Notes: generated by a model not told the origin, from the letters alone. 41,216 nucleotides of DNA from Streptomyces albus subsp. albus (GCF_000725885.1 NZ_JODR01000039.1:1-41216); one strand, 5' to 3'; shown: positions 31,438-40,920, counted from the stretch's first letter. Translations and numbers: made by a program.

Positions 31438-32876
31438 GCACCGATCCCGCAGGACAGGGCCCCGCCGCGGTCGCAGCCGCCGGCCGTGCTCCCGGCCCGG
31501 AGCGAACGGCACTGCGCCGGGCAGCCGCCGAGGCCGTCACCGAACTCGCCGCGCGGCTGCGGGACCCGGACGCGGTGGTGGCCGCCACCGTGGCGCAGGG
31601 CAGCCACGCGGAGGCCGGCGGCACCCGGTCACCGCTGTGGGAGGCGGGCTCCCTCAACCGGGGCCACCCCGCACTGGCGCTGCTGTACGCCGAACTCGGT
31701 GCGTCCGTCACCGGAACGGGACCCGGCGCGGGCCACGATCCGGAGCCGCACCGCAGGACGGCACACCGCTATCTGGAGCTGACCGCCGCCGCCACAGCGC
31801 GGCAGCCGGTCCACGGGGCGTTCGCCGGGGTCGGGGCGCTGGCCTCGGCGGTACGGGTGGCGGCGGGGGAGGGCGGCTACACCTCGCTGCTGCGCCGCAC
31901 CGACGCCCGGATGGCCGCCTACGCGCACCGGCTGGCAGCCCTGCACTCCGCCACCCGCCAGGCGGGTGAGCCCACGTACCCCGCCGTGGTGGACGTGCTC
32001 AGCGGGCTGAGCGGCGTCGCCCGCTATCTGCTGCACCGGCGGGACGCGGGCCCGGCCGAGGAGAGGGAGGACAAGCGGACCGCGCTGCGTACGGCGGTCG
32101 CCTCCCTGGTGTCCCTGCACGCACCGCTGCGGGTGCGGGGGGTTCAGGTGCCCGGCTGGTGGTACGGGGCGACCTCGCGCACGCGAGTCGCGGAGGAGTT
32201 CGCCGACGGCCAGGTCAACTTCGGCCTCGCGCACGGCATACCGGGCCCGCTGGGGCTGCTCTCGCTGGCCTGGGAGGAGGAGGTGCGGGTACCGGGCCAG
32301 GCCGAGGCGATCACGGCCATGGCCGAATGGCTGCTGGCCTGGCGCGAACACGATGAGGCCGGACCGTACTGGACCCCGTATCTGCCGCTGCGGTACTACG
32401 CCGACCGCGACGGCCACGGCACACCGCTGCCCGCCCGGCCGTCGTGGTGCTACGGCGCCGCCGGTACCGCCCGCGCACTCGGCATGGCCGGCCGCGCCCT
32501 GGACCGGCCCGCCTGGACCCGCGCGGGGCTGGACGCGGTGCGGGCCATGCTGCGCAGACCCGCCGGCACATGGGGCATCCAGGATCACGCCCTGTGCCAC
32601 GGCTGGTCCGGGATGCTGCACCTGCTGACGCTGTTCGAGCTGGACCATCCCGAGGCCGGGTTCGGCCCCGCGGCGGACGAGATGGCCGCACGGCTGCTCG
32701 GCGGCTTCACCCCCGCCGCACCCTTCGGGTACCGCTACCACCAGCCCGCCGCCCGGCTGCACCTGGACATGCCGGGTTTCCTGGACGGCGCCGCGGGGAT
32801 CGCTCTCGCCCTGCACTCCTACGCCGCCGGCCGGGCCCCGGCCAGTGGCTGGGACACGCTGCTGCTGCTCAACTGA
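31434..32876 (+). CDS. lanC: Lanthionine synthetase C family cyclase
   Basis: The 480-residue protein has the LanC zinc ligands: Cys339 in SWCYGAAG and Cys388-His389 in LCHGWSG. The conserved AHGIPGPLG (His268) is also present. LanC adds Cys thiols to dehydrated residues to form (methyl)lanthionine rings. The first 30 residues are an Ala/Pro-rich extension. GTG 31434 overlaps the lanB stop, so translation is coupled. No transporter, protease, methyltransferase or immunity gene follows; the next gene is convergent and overlaps by eight bases, so the operon ends here. Confidence 0.92.
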   Translation: MSTDPAGQGPAAVAAAGRAPGPERTALRRAAAEAVTELAARLRDPDAVVAATVAQGSHAEAGGTRSPLWEAGSLNRGHPALALLYAELGASVTGTGPGAGHDPEPHRRTAHRYLELTAAATARQPVHGAFAGVGALASAVRVAAGEGGYTSLLRRTDARMAAYAHRLAALHSATRQAGEPTYPAVVDVLSGLSGVARYLLHRRDAGPAEEREDKRTALRTAVASLVSLHAPLRVRGVQVPGWWYGATSRTRVAEEFADGQVNFGLAHGIPGPLGLLSLAWEEEVRVPGQAEAITAMAEWLLAWREHDEAGPYWTPYLPLRYYADRDGHGTPLPARPSWCYGAAGTARALGMAGRALDRPAWTRAGLDAVRAMLRRPAGTWGIQDHALCHGWSGMLHLLTLFELDHPEAGFGPAADEMAARLLGGFTPAAPFGYRYHQPAARLHLDMPGFLDGAAGIALALHSYAAGRAPASGWDTLLLLN

Positions 32877-33273
32877 CGCTCGCCCCGGGCGAGGAGAGGT
32901 ACTGCGCCACCCCCTCGCCCAGCGACCAGTCGGCCGAGGTGTTCTCGGTCACCGTGACGAACACGTTCCGCGGCTCGGTGCCCGCGTAGGCGTGGGCCAG
33001 TTCGGCGATCCGCCGGTAGAGGGCCTGCTTGCGTCCGGGTGTGCGCCCGGCGCGCATCGTGATGGCGACGAAGACGATGCCCTCGTCGCGCCGGATGCCC
33101 AGATAGTCGCCCCAGCGCAGGCCGGAGTGGGTGCCGTCGTGGCCGGTGAGGACCTGGAAGTGGTCCTCCGGCGGGACGGCGAGCGTCTCGACCAGCGCGT
33201 CGTGCACGGCGCGGCCGAGCGCGTCGAGCCGGTCGCTGTCGGTCCGGTAGGCGTCGATACGGACGAACGGCAT
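32869..33273 (-). CDS. Tautomerase family protein
   Basis: The 134-residue protein starts MPFVRIDAYR, so Pro2, the catalytic base of the tautomerase superfamily, is available after Met removal. The fold repeats beta-alpha-beta units, with RAVHDALVETLAVP and QALYRRIAELAHAYA as helices; it is close to the double-length MSAD-like group. The substrate is unknown. The ATG at 33273 is fixed by the need for Pro2. A palindrome at 33293-33314 just upstream suggests repression by a TetR-type protein encoded elsewhere. Confidence 0.85.
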   Translation of the reverse strand: MPFVRIDAYRTDSDRLDALGRAVHDALVETLAVPPEDHFQVLTGHDGTHSGLRWGDYLGIRRDEGIVFVAITMRAGRTPGRKQALYRRIAELAHAYAGTEPRNVFVTVTENTSADWSLGEGVAQYLSSPGASVS

Positions 33274-33292
33274 GGCGGTTGCCTCCCCTGGT

Positions 33293-33314
33293 CTGTACAT
33301 ACCAGTAGGTACAG
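33293..33314. promoter_or_regulatory. Palindromic operator upstream of the tautomerase gene
   Basis: CTGTAC (33293-33298) and GTACAG (33309-33314) frame a ten-base centre that itself contains TAC and GTA, giving 18 symmetric positions in 22. The form is like TetR-family or autoregulator-receptor sites. It ends 20-41 bases from the start codon, where it would block transcription. Confidence 0.55.
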
Positions 33315-33404
33315 TACCGGCATTCGGCCGCACCGCAGCGCGCGACCCCGCCGTCCGAGGCGCGTCCCCGCAATCCTGGACAAAGGGCGGTAGACCATTG
33401 TCGT

Positions 33405-36121
33405 ATGGCTTCGAAGCGGCTGCACGGGCCTCAACGGCCCGCCCGGCGACGGGACGCCCGGACCGGCAAGGGCGGCTCCCGGTTCGCGCTGCGCAGCGTC
33501 GCGGGACAGGTGTTCCTCCTCCAGCTGGCGATCCTGCTGCTGCTGGTCGTCGCCGCCACCCTCATCCTGGCCTGGCGGGCGCACCAGGCCGACATCCGCA
33601 ACGCCCGCGAACAGGCACACGCCTGCGCGGGCGGTGTCGCCGCCACCCCCTCCACCGCCGCCGCCCTCCGCTCGCCCGATCCCACCGCGGGACTGCAGCC
33701 GCTGAGTTTGCGGGCGACCCGCGCCTGCGGCGTCGACTTCGTCACCGTCCTGGACCGCGCCGGCGTCCGCCTCTCCGACCCCGCCCCACACCTCATCGGC
33801 ACCCGCGCCTCCGGCGACTTCAGCAGGGCGCTGGACGGAAAGGCCTACACGGAGAAATTCCATGGCGAGCCCACCGACTCGGCCCGTGCCGTGGTCCCCG
33901 TCCGCGATGCCGACGGCCGAGTCATCGGCATCGTCACCGCCGGGGTCGATCTGTCCACCGTCGCGGCACAACTGGACGACGAACTGCCCTGGGTGACCGC
34001 CGGAGCCGCGATCGCTCTCCTGCTGGCCGGCGGCGGGGCGGCCCTGGTCAGCAGGCGGCTCGGCCGCCAGACGCACGGCCTGGGCGCGGCCGAGGTCACC
34101 CGCATGTACGAACACCACGACGCGGTCCTGCACGCGGTCCGTGAAGGGGTCCTCGTCCTGGACGGCGAGCGGCGGCTGCTGCTCGCCAACGACGAGGCCC
34201 AACGACTGCTCGGCCTGCCGGAGAAGGCACTGGGCAGGCACGTGGGCGCGCTCGGCCTCGCCCCGGGCGTCGGCGATCTGCTCGCCTCCGGCCGTGCGGC
34301 CGACGACGAGGTGCACGCCGTCGGCGAGCGGCTGCTGGCCGTCAACCAGCGTCCCACCGGCCACGGAGACGGACCCGCCGGCACCGTGGCGACCTTCCGC
34401 GACACCACCGAGCTGCGTGAGATCGCCGGACAGGCGGAAGGCGCCGCCCAGCGTCTCGACCTGCTCTACACGGCCGGACTGCGCATCGGCACCTCCCTCG
34501 ACGTGGTCCGCACCGCGGAAGAGCTCGCCGACGTGACGGTCCCCCGGTTCGCGGACGTGACCACCATCGACCTGCTCGACCCCGTCATCGACGGCCGGGA
34601 ACCACTGCCCGGCCCCGCCACCGCCCGCCGTGTCGCCCTCCGCTCCGCCGGGAGCGCCCACCCGCTGGAGGACGTCGGCAGCCGCCCCCGCGTCCCACCC
34701 GTGGCGGTCGACGACGAGGGGGAGACGGTGACCGTCTTCGAACCCGACCTGGCGGCGGCCGACGAGTGGCGTGCCACCGACCCGGAACGCGCCGAGCGCA
34801 TCCTCGCGGCGGGTTTCCACTCGCGGATCACCGTACCGATGCGGGCCCGGGGCACCGTCTTCGGGCTCGCCGGCTTCTGGCGCCGCGACCAGCAGCCGTT
34901 CCAGCCCGAGGACCTGGCCTCCGCGGAGGAGCTGGTCACCCGCACGGCGGTGTGCGTCGACAACGCCCGGCGCTACGCGCGGGAACACAGCATGGCCGTC
35001 ACCCTCCAGCGCAGCCTGCTGCCCGGCCGGCTGCCCGAACAGAACGCCGTCGACGCCGCCTACCGCTACCTGCCCGCACAGGCCGGAGTCGGCGGCGACT
35101 GGTTCGACGTGATCCCGCTGCCCGGCGCCCGCGTCGCCCTCGTGGTGGGGGACGTCGTCGGCCACGGGCTGCACGCCGCCGCCACCATGGGGAGGCTGCG
35201 CACCGCGGTGCACAACTTCTCCTCCCTCGACCTGCCGCCCGACGAACTCCTCGCCCACCTGGACGAACTGGTCGCCCGCATCGACCAGGACCCCACCCGC
35301 GGCGCCGACACCGAGCCGGTCACCGGTGCCACCGTGCTCTACGCCCTCTACGACCCGACCTCCGGGCGCTGCCACCTGGCGCGGGCCGGGCACCCGCCGC
35401 CCGTCCTCGCCCACCCCGACGGGACCACCACCGTCCTGGAGGCACCCGCCAACCTCCCGCTCGGGCTGGGCACCTCACCCTTCGAGATGCGCGAGGTGAC
35501 CCTCCCCGAGGGCAGCCGGCTGGTGCTCTACACCGACGGACTCATCCGGATGCGCGACCGGGACCTCGACGAGCGCATCGACCTGCTCCGCAGCGCCGTC
35601 GGACACGTCCACGACGCGCCGGAGGAGACCTGCACCGCCGCGCTGGAAGCGCTGCTGCCCGACCGCTCGCTCAGCGACCGGGACGACATCGCCCTGCTCG
35701 TCGCCCGGACCAGCAAGCTGCCGCCCGACCGGGTGGCCGAGTGGGACGTCCCCCTGGACCCGGAGGCGGTGGCGCCCGTACGGGCGGCCTGTGTGCGTCA
35801 GATGACCGCATGGGGCCTGGGGGAGACCGCCTTCACCGTCGAGCTGATCCTCAGCGAACTGATCACCAACGCCGTCCGCCACGGCGCGCCCCCCCCGTCA
35901 CCGTCCGCCTGCTGCGTGACCGGTATCTGACGTGCGAGGTGTCCGACGCCAGCAGCACGGCCCCGCATCTGCGCCGGGCCACCTCCGCCGACGAGGGCGG
36001 CCGGGGCCTCTTCCTCATCGCCCAGCTCGCCCAGCACTGGGGCACCCGCTACGGGCCGCACGGCAAGACGATCTGGGCGGAGCTTCCCCTGCCCGACAGC
36101 CCGGACGACGCACCCGTCTGA
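33405..36121 (+). CDS. PAS/GAF/SpoIIE (PP2C) phosphatase with C-terminal RsbW-like ATPase, frameshifted near the end
   Basis: Order of domains: transmembrane helix (29-56), extracellular sensor (to 195), second helix (196-218), PAS (about 225-335), GAF (about 360-540) and SpoIIE phosphatase (560-780; GGDWFDV, GDVVGHG metal motifs). A HATPase domain follows. The ATPase N-box ELITNAVRHG is in the first frame, which ends at 35930 after 841 residues. The G-box GRGLFLIAQLA and the true C-terminus lie in the next frame, ending at 36121. Eight Cs at 35889-35896 cause the shift; six or nine would restore it. Such proteins act in partner-switching control of sigma factors. Confidence 0.85.
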
Positions 36122-36143
36122 GGCCGCCGCAGGGTGGGTGTGC

Positions 36144-37115
36144 TCACGCGCGCGGGAACGCCAGGCTCAGCGCGAACCTGCCCTCCGGGTCCGTCCACCA
36201 CCCGGCCTGCCGCCAGCCGCCGGCCGTCAGCTCGTCCCGCACCCCCTCGGGGCGGAACTTGGCCGAGATCTCGGTACGCAGCTCCTCACCCGGCCGGAAG
36301 TCGAATCCGGCGTTCAGCGCGGGCACCTTGACGCTCAGCGCGGAGCGGGCGCGCAGCCGCATCTCGATCCACTCGTGCTCCGCGTCCCAGAGCGCCACAT
36401 GGTCGAAGTCGTCCGGATCGCAGTCCGCGCCCAGTTCCCTGGCGAGTACACGGAGCAGATTCTTGTTGAACCGGGCCGTCACACCCCGGGCGTCGTCGTA
36501 GGCGGCCACCAGCACCCGCGGGTCCTTCACCAGATCGGTGCCCAGCAGCAGCGCGTCATCCGGGTCGAGCAGGCCGCGCAGCGCGGCGAGGAACGCGGCC
36601 CGCTCGGGCGGCAGCAGGTTGCCGATCGTGCCGCCGAGGAAGGCCACCAGACGCGGGCCCGGGCAGGCGGGCAGCCGAAGACGTGTCTGGAAGTCGGCGA
36701 CCACGGCGTGCACCCGCAGCCCGGGGCGCTCGGTCAGCAGGGCGTGCCCGGCCGCCTCCAGCGCGCTCTCACTCACGTCCACCGGCACGTACAGCAGCCC
36801 GCCGGGCAGCGCGTCCAGCAGCAGCCGGGTCTTGAGCGACGAGCCCGATCCCAGCTCCACCAGGGTGCGCGCTCCTGTCAGCCGGGCGATGTCCCCGGCG
36901 TGCCGGGTGAGGATCCGGTGCTCCGCGCGGGTGGGGTAGTACTCGGGCAGTGTGGTGATCTCCTCGAACAGTTCGCTGCCCCGCGCGTCGTAGAACCACC
37001 GGGGCGGCAGTGCTTTCGGGACGGCCGCGAAGCCGTCGGCCACATCGGAGGCCAGGGCGGCGGCCGTCGCCCCCTGCGGCAGGGCACGGGTCAGGATGAA
37101 ACGGGACGAACTCAC
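36144..37115 (-). CDS. egtD: L-histidine N-alpha-methyltransferase EgtD
   Basis: The 323-residue protein has the EgtD signatures: YDARGSELFEEITTLPEYYPTR, the SAM-binding LVELGSGSSLKTRLLLDAL, FLGGTIGNL, and RFNKNLL. It trimethylates histidine to hercynine with three SAM, the first step of ergothioneine synthesis in the cytoplasm. The GTG at 37115 follows GGAGA by five bases and gives the family's usual length; an overlapping ATG is out of frame. It is the last gene of egtA-B-C-D, 68 bases after egtC, and converges with the phosphatase gene. Confidence 0.95.
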   Translation of the reverse strand: MSSSRFILTRALPQGATAAALASDVADGFAAVPKALPPRWFYDARGSELFEEITTLPEYYPTRAEHRILTRHAGDIARLTGARTLVELGSGSSLKTRLLLDALPGGLLYVPVDVSESALEAAGHALLTERPGLRVHAVVADFQTRLRLPACPGPRLVAFLGGTIGNLLPPERAAFLAALRGLLDPDDALLLGTDLVKDPRVLVAAYDDARGVTARFNKNLLRVLARELGADCDPDDFDHVALWDAEHEWIEMRLRARSALSVKVPALNAGFDFRPGEELRTEISAKFRPEGVRDELTAGGWRQAGWWTDPEGRFALSLAFPRA

Positions 37116-37183
37116 ATGTCTCTCCGTTCGCTTCACCGCACATGCGGCGGACTGCGGATGAGGGGCGGGCGGCGGCCCGCGGG

Positions 37184-37930
37184 TCAGGCGAGGGCGGTCA
37201 GCCCGACGTGTCCGGAATCCCCGGCGAGCACATGGCCCTCGGGCACGGACCGCCACTCCGGGTCGGTGTCGTACGGCTCGGACGCGACGGTCAGCGACAC
37301 CCCGGGACGCGGCAGGTACCACAGGGACTCACCGGCCGCCGTCGCGGCGATGCTCCGGCCGTCGGTGACCAGGAAATTGAGCCGGGAGCCCGGCGCCGCC
37401 CGGGCCAGCTCGGCCGCCACCCGGGCCACGGCCCCGGCCGGCGGCTCGCCGGCCCGCAGCCGGTGCAGCACCAGGGCCCACACCAGCGCCGCATCGGTGC
37501 GGGCCTCCACCTCCAGCAGCTCCCGCGTCGACAGCACGCGCTCCGCCACCGCCGCCACCGAGGCCGGCCAGCCGGTGACCGCGCCGTTGTGGCTGAACAG
37601 CCAGCGTCCGGCACCGAACGGGGCGACCGCCGCCTCCCCGCCCGCGCAGCCGTCGGTCGCGTCCCGTACCGCCGCCAGCAGGGCGCCCGAGCGCACCACC
37701 CGGCACAGGTCCGGGAACGAGACGTCGGCCCACACCGGCCCGGTGCGCCGGTACCGGGCCGGCCGCGGGTCGCCGGGGGCGTACCAGCCGACGCCGAAAC
37801 CGTCCGCGTTCACCGTGCCGTGTCCCTGCCGGCGCGGCGCCCACGACTGCCGTACGAGGGAGAACTCCGGCCGCGCCAGCACCTCGCCCAGCGGACAGGG
37901 CGGACCGAGGTACGCCAGGTGCCGGCACAT
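37184..37930 (-). CDS. egtC: Gamma-glutamyl-hercynylcysteine S-oxide amidohydrolase EgtC
   Basis: The 248-residue protein begins MCRHLAYLG, so Cys2 is the catalytic nucleophile of a class II (Ntn) glutamine amidotransferase. The conserved NADGFGVGWY and FSHNGAVTGW segments are present. It removes glutamate from the gamma-glutamyl hercynylcysteine sulfoxide made by EgtB. The start is fixed by Cys2. A 13-bp hairpin lies between egtB and this gene. Confidence 0.94.
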   Translation of the reverse strand: MCRHLAYLGPPCPLGEVLARPEFSLVRQSWAPRRQGHGTVNADGFGVGWYAPGDPRPARYRRTGPVWADVSFPDLCRVVRSGALLAAVRDATDGCAGGEAAVAPFGAGRWLFSHNGAVTGWPASVAAVAERVLSTRELLEVEARTDAALVWALVLHRLRAGEPPAGAVARVAAELARAAPGSRLNFLVTDGRSIAATAAGESLWYLPRPGVSLTVASEPYDTDPEWRSVPEGHVLAGDSGHVGLTALA

Positions 37931-37953
37931 CAGCGGCCGGCCCCCGCGCTACC

Positions 37954-37989
37954 GTGCCGGGCCGCGCCCATCGTGCCGCGGCCCGGCAC
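37954..37989 (-). terminator. Perfect 13-bp hairpin between egtB and egtC
   Basis: GTGCCGGGCCGCG (37954-37966) pairs fully with CGCGGCCCGGCAC (37977-37989) around a ten-base loop, in the 67-base gap inside the operon. It may act as partial terminator, processing site or mRNA stabiliser. Confidence 0.6.
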
Positions 37990-37997
37990 AGCGGCCC

Positions 37998-39350
37998 TCA
38001 CGTCTCCTCCCGGCGGAGCGAGCGGGCCGTCCGGAAACCCGAGAAGATCTGGCGGCGTACCGGGTAGTCCCAATTGCGGAACGTCGCCCGGGCCACCACG
38101 GTTCCCACCCCGAAACCCCCGCCCCGCAGCACCTTGTGCGCGGACCCGAAGAAGACCTCGGAGTACTCGCGGTAGGGGAAGGCGCGGAAACCGGGGTAGG
38201 GGAGGAAGTCGCTCGCCGTCCACTCCCACACGTCCCCCAGCAGCTGCCGCGCCCCCACCGCCGAGGCGCCCGCCGGGAAAGCGCCCACCGGGGCGGGGCC
38301 CAGATGGCGCTGCCCCACATTGGCGTGGTGCGGGCCGGGCTCCTGCTCGCCCCAGGGGAAGCGGCGGCTGCGTCCGGTCGCCGGATCGAGGCGGGCCGCC
38401 TTCTCCCATTCGGCCTCCGACGGCAGCCGCCGGCCCGCCCACCGCGCGTACGCATCGGCTTCGTACCAGCTCACGTGGCACACCGGCTCGTTCTCGGGCA
38501 CCGGCTCGCGCACCCCGAACCGGCGCCGCCACCAGCCGCCCGCCCCGTCCCTGTGCCAGAACAGCGGGGCCCGCCAGCCGTGGCGGTTCACCTGCTCCCA
38601 GCCTTCCGGGTGCCACCAGTGCGGCCGGCGGTAGCCCCCGTCCTCGATGAACCGCAGGTAGGCGCCGTTGCTGACCGGCACCGTGTCGATGAGGAAGGCC
38701 GGCAGCTCGCGGCGGTGGGCGGGGCGTTCGTTGTCCAGCGCCCACGGATCGTCGTCGGTGCCCATGGTGAACGGACCCGCCGGCACCAGCACCTCGGCGG
38801 GCAGCGCGGCCACGTCGGCGGGGGCCGGCGGTGGCGGGGAAGCGGTCAGCGCCGCCGGGCCGCGGCGCAGCTGATGGGTGATCAGCATGGTCTCGGCGTG
38901 CTGCTGCTCGTGCTGGGCGATCATCCCGAACGCGAAACCGTCCCTCAGCAGCCGCCCCGCCCCCGGCCCCGACCCCGTGAACCGCGTCCGTTCCAGTACG
39001 CCGAGAACCCGTCCGCGCACCTGCGCCAGATAGCCCCGGGCCTCATCAGGGGGCAGCAGCGGGAGGGAGGGGCGCTCGGCGCGGGGGTGCTCGAAGGCGT
39101 CGTACAGCGTGTCCACCTCCGGGCGGATCGCCGCCTGGCCGCCGGCCGCCCGCAGCAGCCACTGCTCCTCCTGGTTCGCGATGTGGGCCATGTCCCACAC
39201 CAGCGGGGACATCAGGGGCGAGTGCTGGGCCGTCAGCTCCCCGTCCGCCACACAGTCCGCCAGGCCGAGGGTGCGGTCGCGTGCCGAGGTGAGAGCCTCC
39301 AGCGCGCGGGCGCGCAGCCGGGCGGCGTCGTACGTGCTGCCGGCGGTCAT
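37998..39350 (-). CDS. egtB: Hercynine oxygenase EgtB (sulfoxide synthase)
   Basis: The 450-residue protein has an N-terminal DinB-like domain with iron ligands His57 (DMAHIANQEEQW) and the HEQQH pair His147/His151. The C-terminal FGE-sulfatase domain includes VPAGPFTMGTDD, PSEAEWEKAAR, GDVWEWTASDF and VLRGGGFG. It uses Fe(II) and O2 to join gamma-glutamylcysteine to hercynine as sulfoxide. The start overlaps the egtA stop as ATGA. Length and motifs are normal. Confidence 0.95.
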   Translation of the reverse strand: MTAGSTYDAARLRARALEALTSARDRTLGLADCVADGELTAQHSPLMSPLVWDMAHIANQEEQWLLRAAGGQAAIRPEVDTLYDAFEHPRAERPSLPLLPPDEARGYLAQVRGRVLGVLERTRFTGSGPGAGRLLRDGFAFGMIAQHEQQHAETMLITHQLRRGPAALTASPPPPAPADVAALPAEVLVPAGPFTMGTDDDPWALDNERPAHRRELPAFLIDTVPVSNGAYLRFIEDGGYRRPHWWHPEGWEQVNRHGWRAPLFWHRDGAGGWWRRRFGVREPVPENEPVCHVSWYEADAYARWAGRRLPSEAEWEKAARLDPATGRSRRFPWGEQEPGPHHANVGQRHLGPAPVGAFPAGASAVGARQLLGDVWEWTASDFLPYPGFRAFPYREYSEVFFGSAHKVLRGGGFGVGTVVARATFRNWDYPVRRQIFSGFRTARSLRREET

Positions 39351-40750
39351 CGGGTGCCCTCCTTTCCCACGGCTGCCGGAACAGGGGGCGGGGCCGGGCA
39401 GTCCGCGTCGAGGGTGTCGTCGGCCGGGCAGCGGCCCTGTGCCACATAGCGGGCCGTGAACTCCTCGACGGCCGTCACCACCGACCGGCCCGCACCCAGC
39501 CGGGGCAGTGCCTCGCGGGCGGCGGCGAAACACGCCCCCGCCGCCGCGCGCAGCTCCGGGTCGCTCAGCCCGCTCCTGGCCGCACGTTCCCACAGCGTGT
39601 TGCGCGGGGCCCGCCCGGCGCCGCCCAGGGCGGCCAGCGGACGCACGGCCCGGTAGGCGGTCTCGCTGGCGACCGCGTCGTCGAACAGCGCGGTCGCCAC
39701 GGCCAGCGGCACGATCCAGCCGTCGTCGCCCGGCTGTGCGTCGATCATCCGCAGCTCCAGATGCCCCCGTGGACGTACGGGCGGGAAGAGGGTCGTGAGG
39801 TGGTAGTCGAGGTCCGTCAGACGCGGCGGCCTGCCGCCGCCCGGCCCAGGGGGACGCCGTACGCCGCCCGGCCGGGGCGGCGCGGACCAGCGCCGGACCC
39901 ACTGGCGGAAGGTCATCCCGTCCGCGGGCACCGTCCAGGGGCCGTCGGGGGAGCGGACGCACAGCACCGGGGCGTCCAGCGCGTGCCGGGCCCACAGGGT
40001 GCGCGGGTCGCCCCGGCCCACCGGTGCCGGGGCCAGATTGCGGTAGCCGTCCAGGGCCGCCCACACGGCCTGCCGTCCCGATCGCCAGCCGGCCCAGGTG
40101 CCCTCCCGCAGCGGCGAATTGGCGAAGGCGGCCAACAGCACCGCGCCCAGCACATGTGCGAGGAACCAGCGTCGCCGCAGTCCGAACGGGCCGGGCCCCG
40201 GGGTACCGGCGTCAAGGCAGACCTGCACGGAGGCGGAGGAACACATCATGATCCGGCCCGCCGGGCCCGTACGGTCGAAGAAGCGCTCCATGGCGCGGTA
40301 ACGGGGATCGTCCAGCAGCCGGGTGCCGCCCCGGTCGTCCAGGCCCCGGCCCACCAGCCGGATGCCGTGCCGGCCGAGCCGGGCCCGGGCGGCGGCCAGA
40401 TCGGCGCCGACCGCCTCGACGCACGCGGGGAGGGATTCCGCCGGCCGGGAGCTGAACTCGACCTGGCCGCCGGGTTCGAGGGAGATCAGGGACGACAGCT
40501 CAAGCCCGCGAAGCTCGGCCACCGCCGCGTCCAGGGCAGCCGCACCGACTGCCGCGTCCTGCCGCACACCCCTGTGCGGGGGTGCCGTCCCCGACGCCGG
40601 TGCGGTACCGGTGTGGGGGTGGACCAGCCATTCCAGTTCGACGCCGACCCGGCGCGGTGGGCCGGTCTTGAAGCAGATGCCGCGGACCCGGGCCAGTGCG
40701 GCCTCCTCCGTCAGCAGTTCCCGTGTCCCGTGCGACTCGATGACGGTCAT
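39347..40750 (-). CDS. egtA: Glutamate-cysteine ligase EgtA of ergothioneine synthesis
   Basis: The 467-residue protein matches actinobacterial EgtA, a GCS2-like ligase: VGVELEWLVHPHTG, ISLEPGGQVEFSSRP, IMMCSSASVQVCLDAG, and HLELRMIDAQPGDD carry the conserved ATP/glutamate residues. It makes gamma-glutamylcysteine for EgtB. The ATG at 40750 is the first gene of the operon. An imperfect dyad about 50 bases upstream may be regulatory. The C-terminal tail is Pro/Ala-rich. Confidence 0.93.
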   Translation of the reverse strand: MTVIESHGTRELLTEEAALARVRGICFKTGPPRRVGVELEWLVHPHTGTAPASGTAPPHRGVRQDAAVGAAALDAAVAELRGLELSSLISLEPGGQVEFSSRPAESLPACVEAVGADLAAARARLGRHGIRLVGRGLDDRGGTRLLDDPRYRAMERFFDRTGPAGRIMMCSSASVQVCLDAGTPGPGPFGLRRRWFLAHVLGAVLLAAFANSPLREGTWAGWRSGRQAVWAALDGYRNLAPAPVGRGDPRTLWARHALDAPVLCVRSPDGPWTVPADGMTFRQWVRRWSAPPRPGGVRRPPGPGGGRPPRLTDLDYHLTTLFPPVRPRGHLELRMIDAQPGDDGWIVPLAVATALFDDAVASETAYRAVRPLAALGGAGRAPRNTLWERAARSGLSDPELRAAAGACFAAAREALPRLGAGRSVVTAVEEFTARYVAQGRCPADDTLDADCPAPPPVPAAVGKEGTR

Positions 40751-40799
40751 CGCCCGCCCCCTCGGCCCAAGCGGTCATGCGGTACCGGACGTGAGCTCC

Positions 40800-40818
40800 T
40801 CGGTTCCACTGAAACCGA
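40800..40818. promoter_or_regulatory. Inverted repeat upstream of the egt operon
   Basis: TCGGTT-N7-AACCGA lies 50 bases upstream of the egtA start, in the 170-base gap before the next gene. It is a candidate operator; the cognate regulator is not known. Confidence 0.35.
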
Positions 40819-40920
40819 CAAGCCGTCCGCCGTTCAAGACCGCCGGGCGCACGCACGCCCCACGGGGGGCGGTTCTCGGCCAGGCCGGTGCCCCGGGCGG
40901 GCAGCGGCGGGCCGGGAAGG

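Noticed and set aside
29119..31512. Minus-strand open frame of about 800 codons opposite lanB
   Set aside because: It has no recognisable domains, lies fully within lanB, and its codon-position bias follows that of lanB.
5814..35896. Programmed ribosomal frameshifting at the three C tracts
   Set aside because: No slippery heptamer with downstream pseudoknot is evident, and the shifts occur at unrelated positions in unrelated families. Tract-length error or mutation is simpler.
36138..39449. Plus-strand open frame of over 1100 codons opposite the egt genes
   Set aside because: It is antisense to egtB, egtC and egtD, which have clear catalytic motifs. High GC leaves stops rare on the opposite strand.
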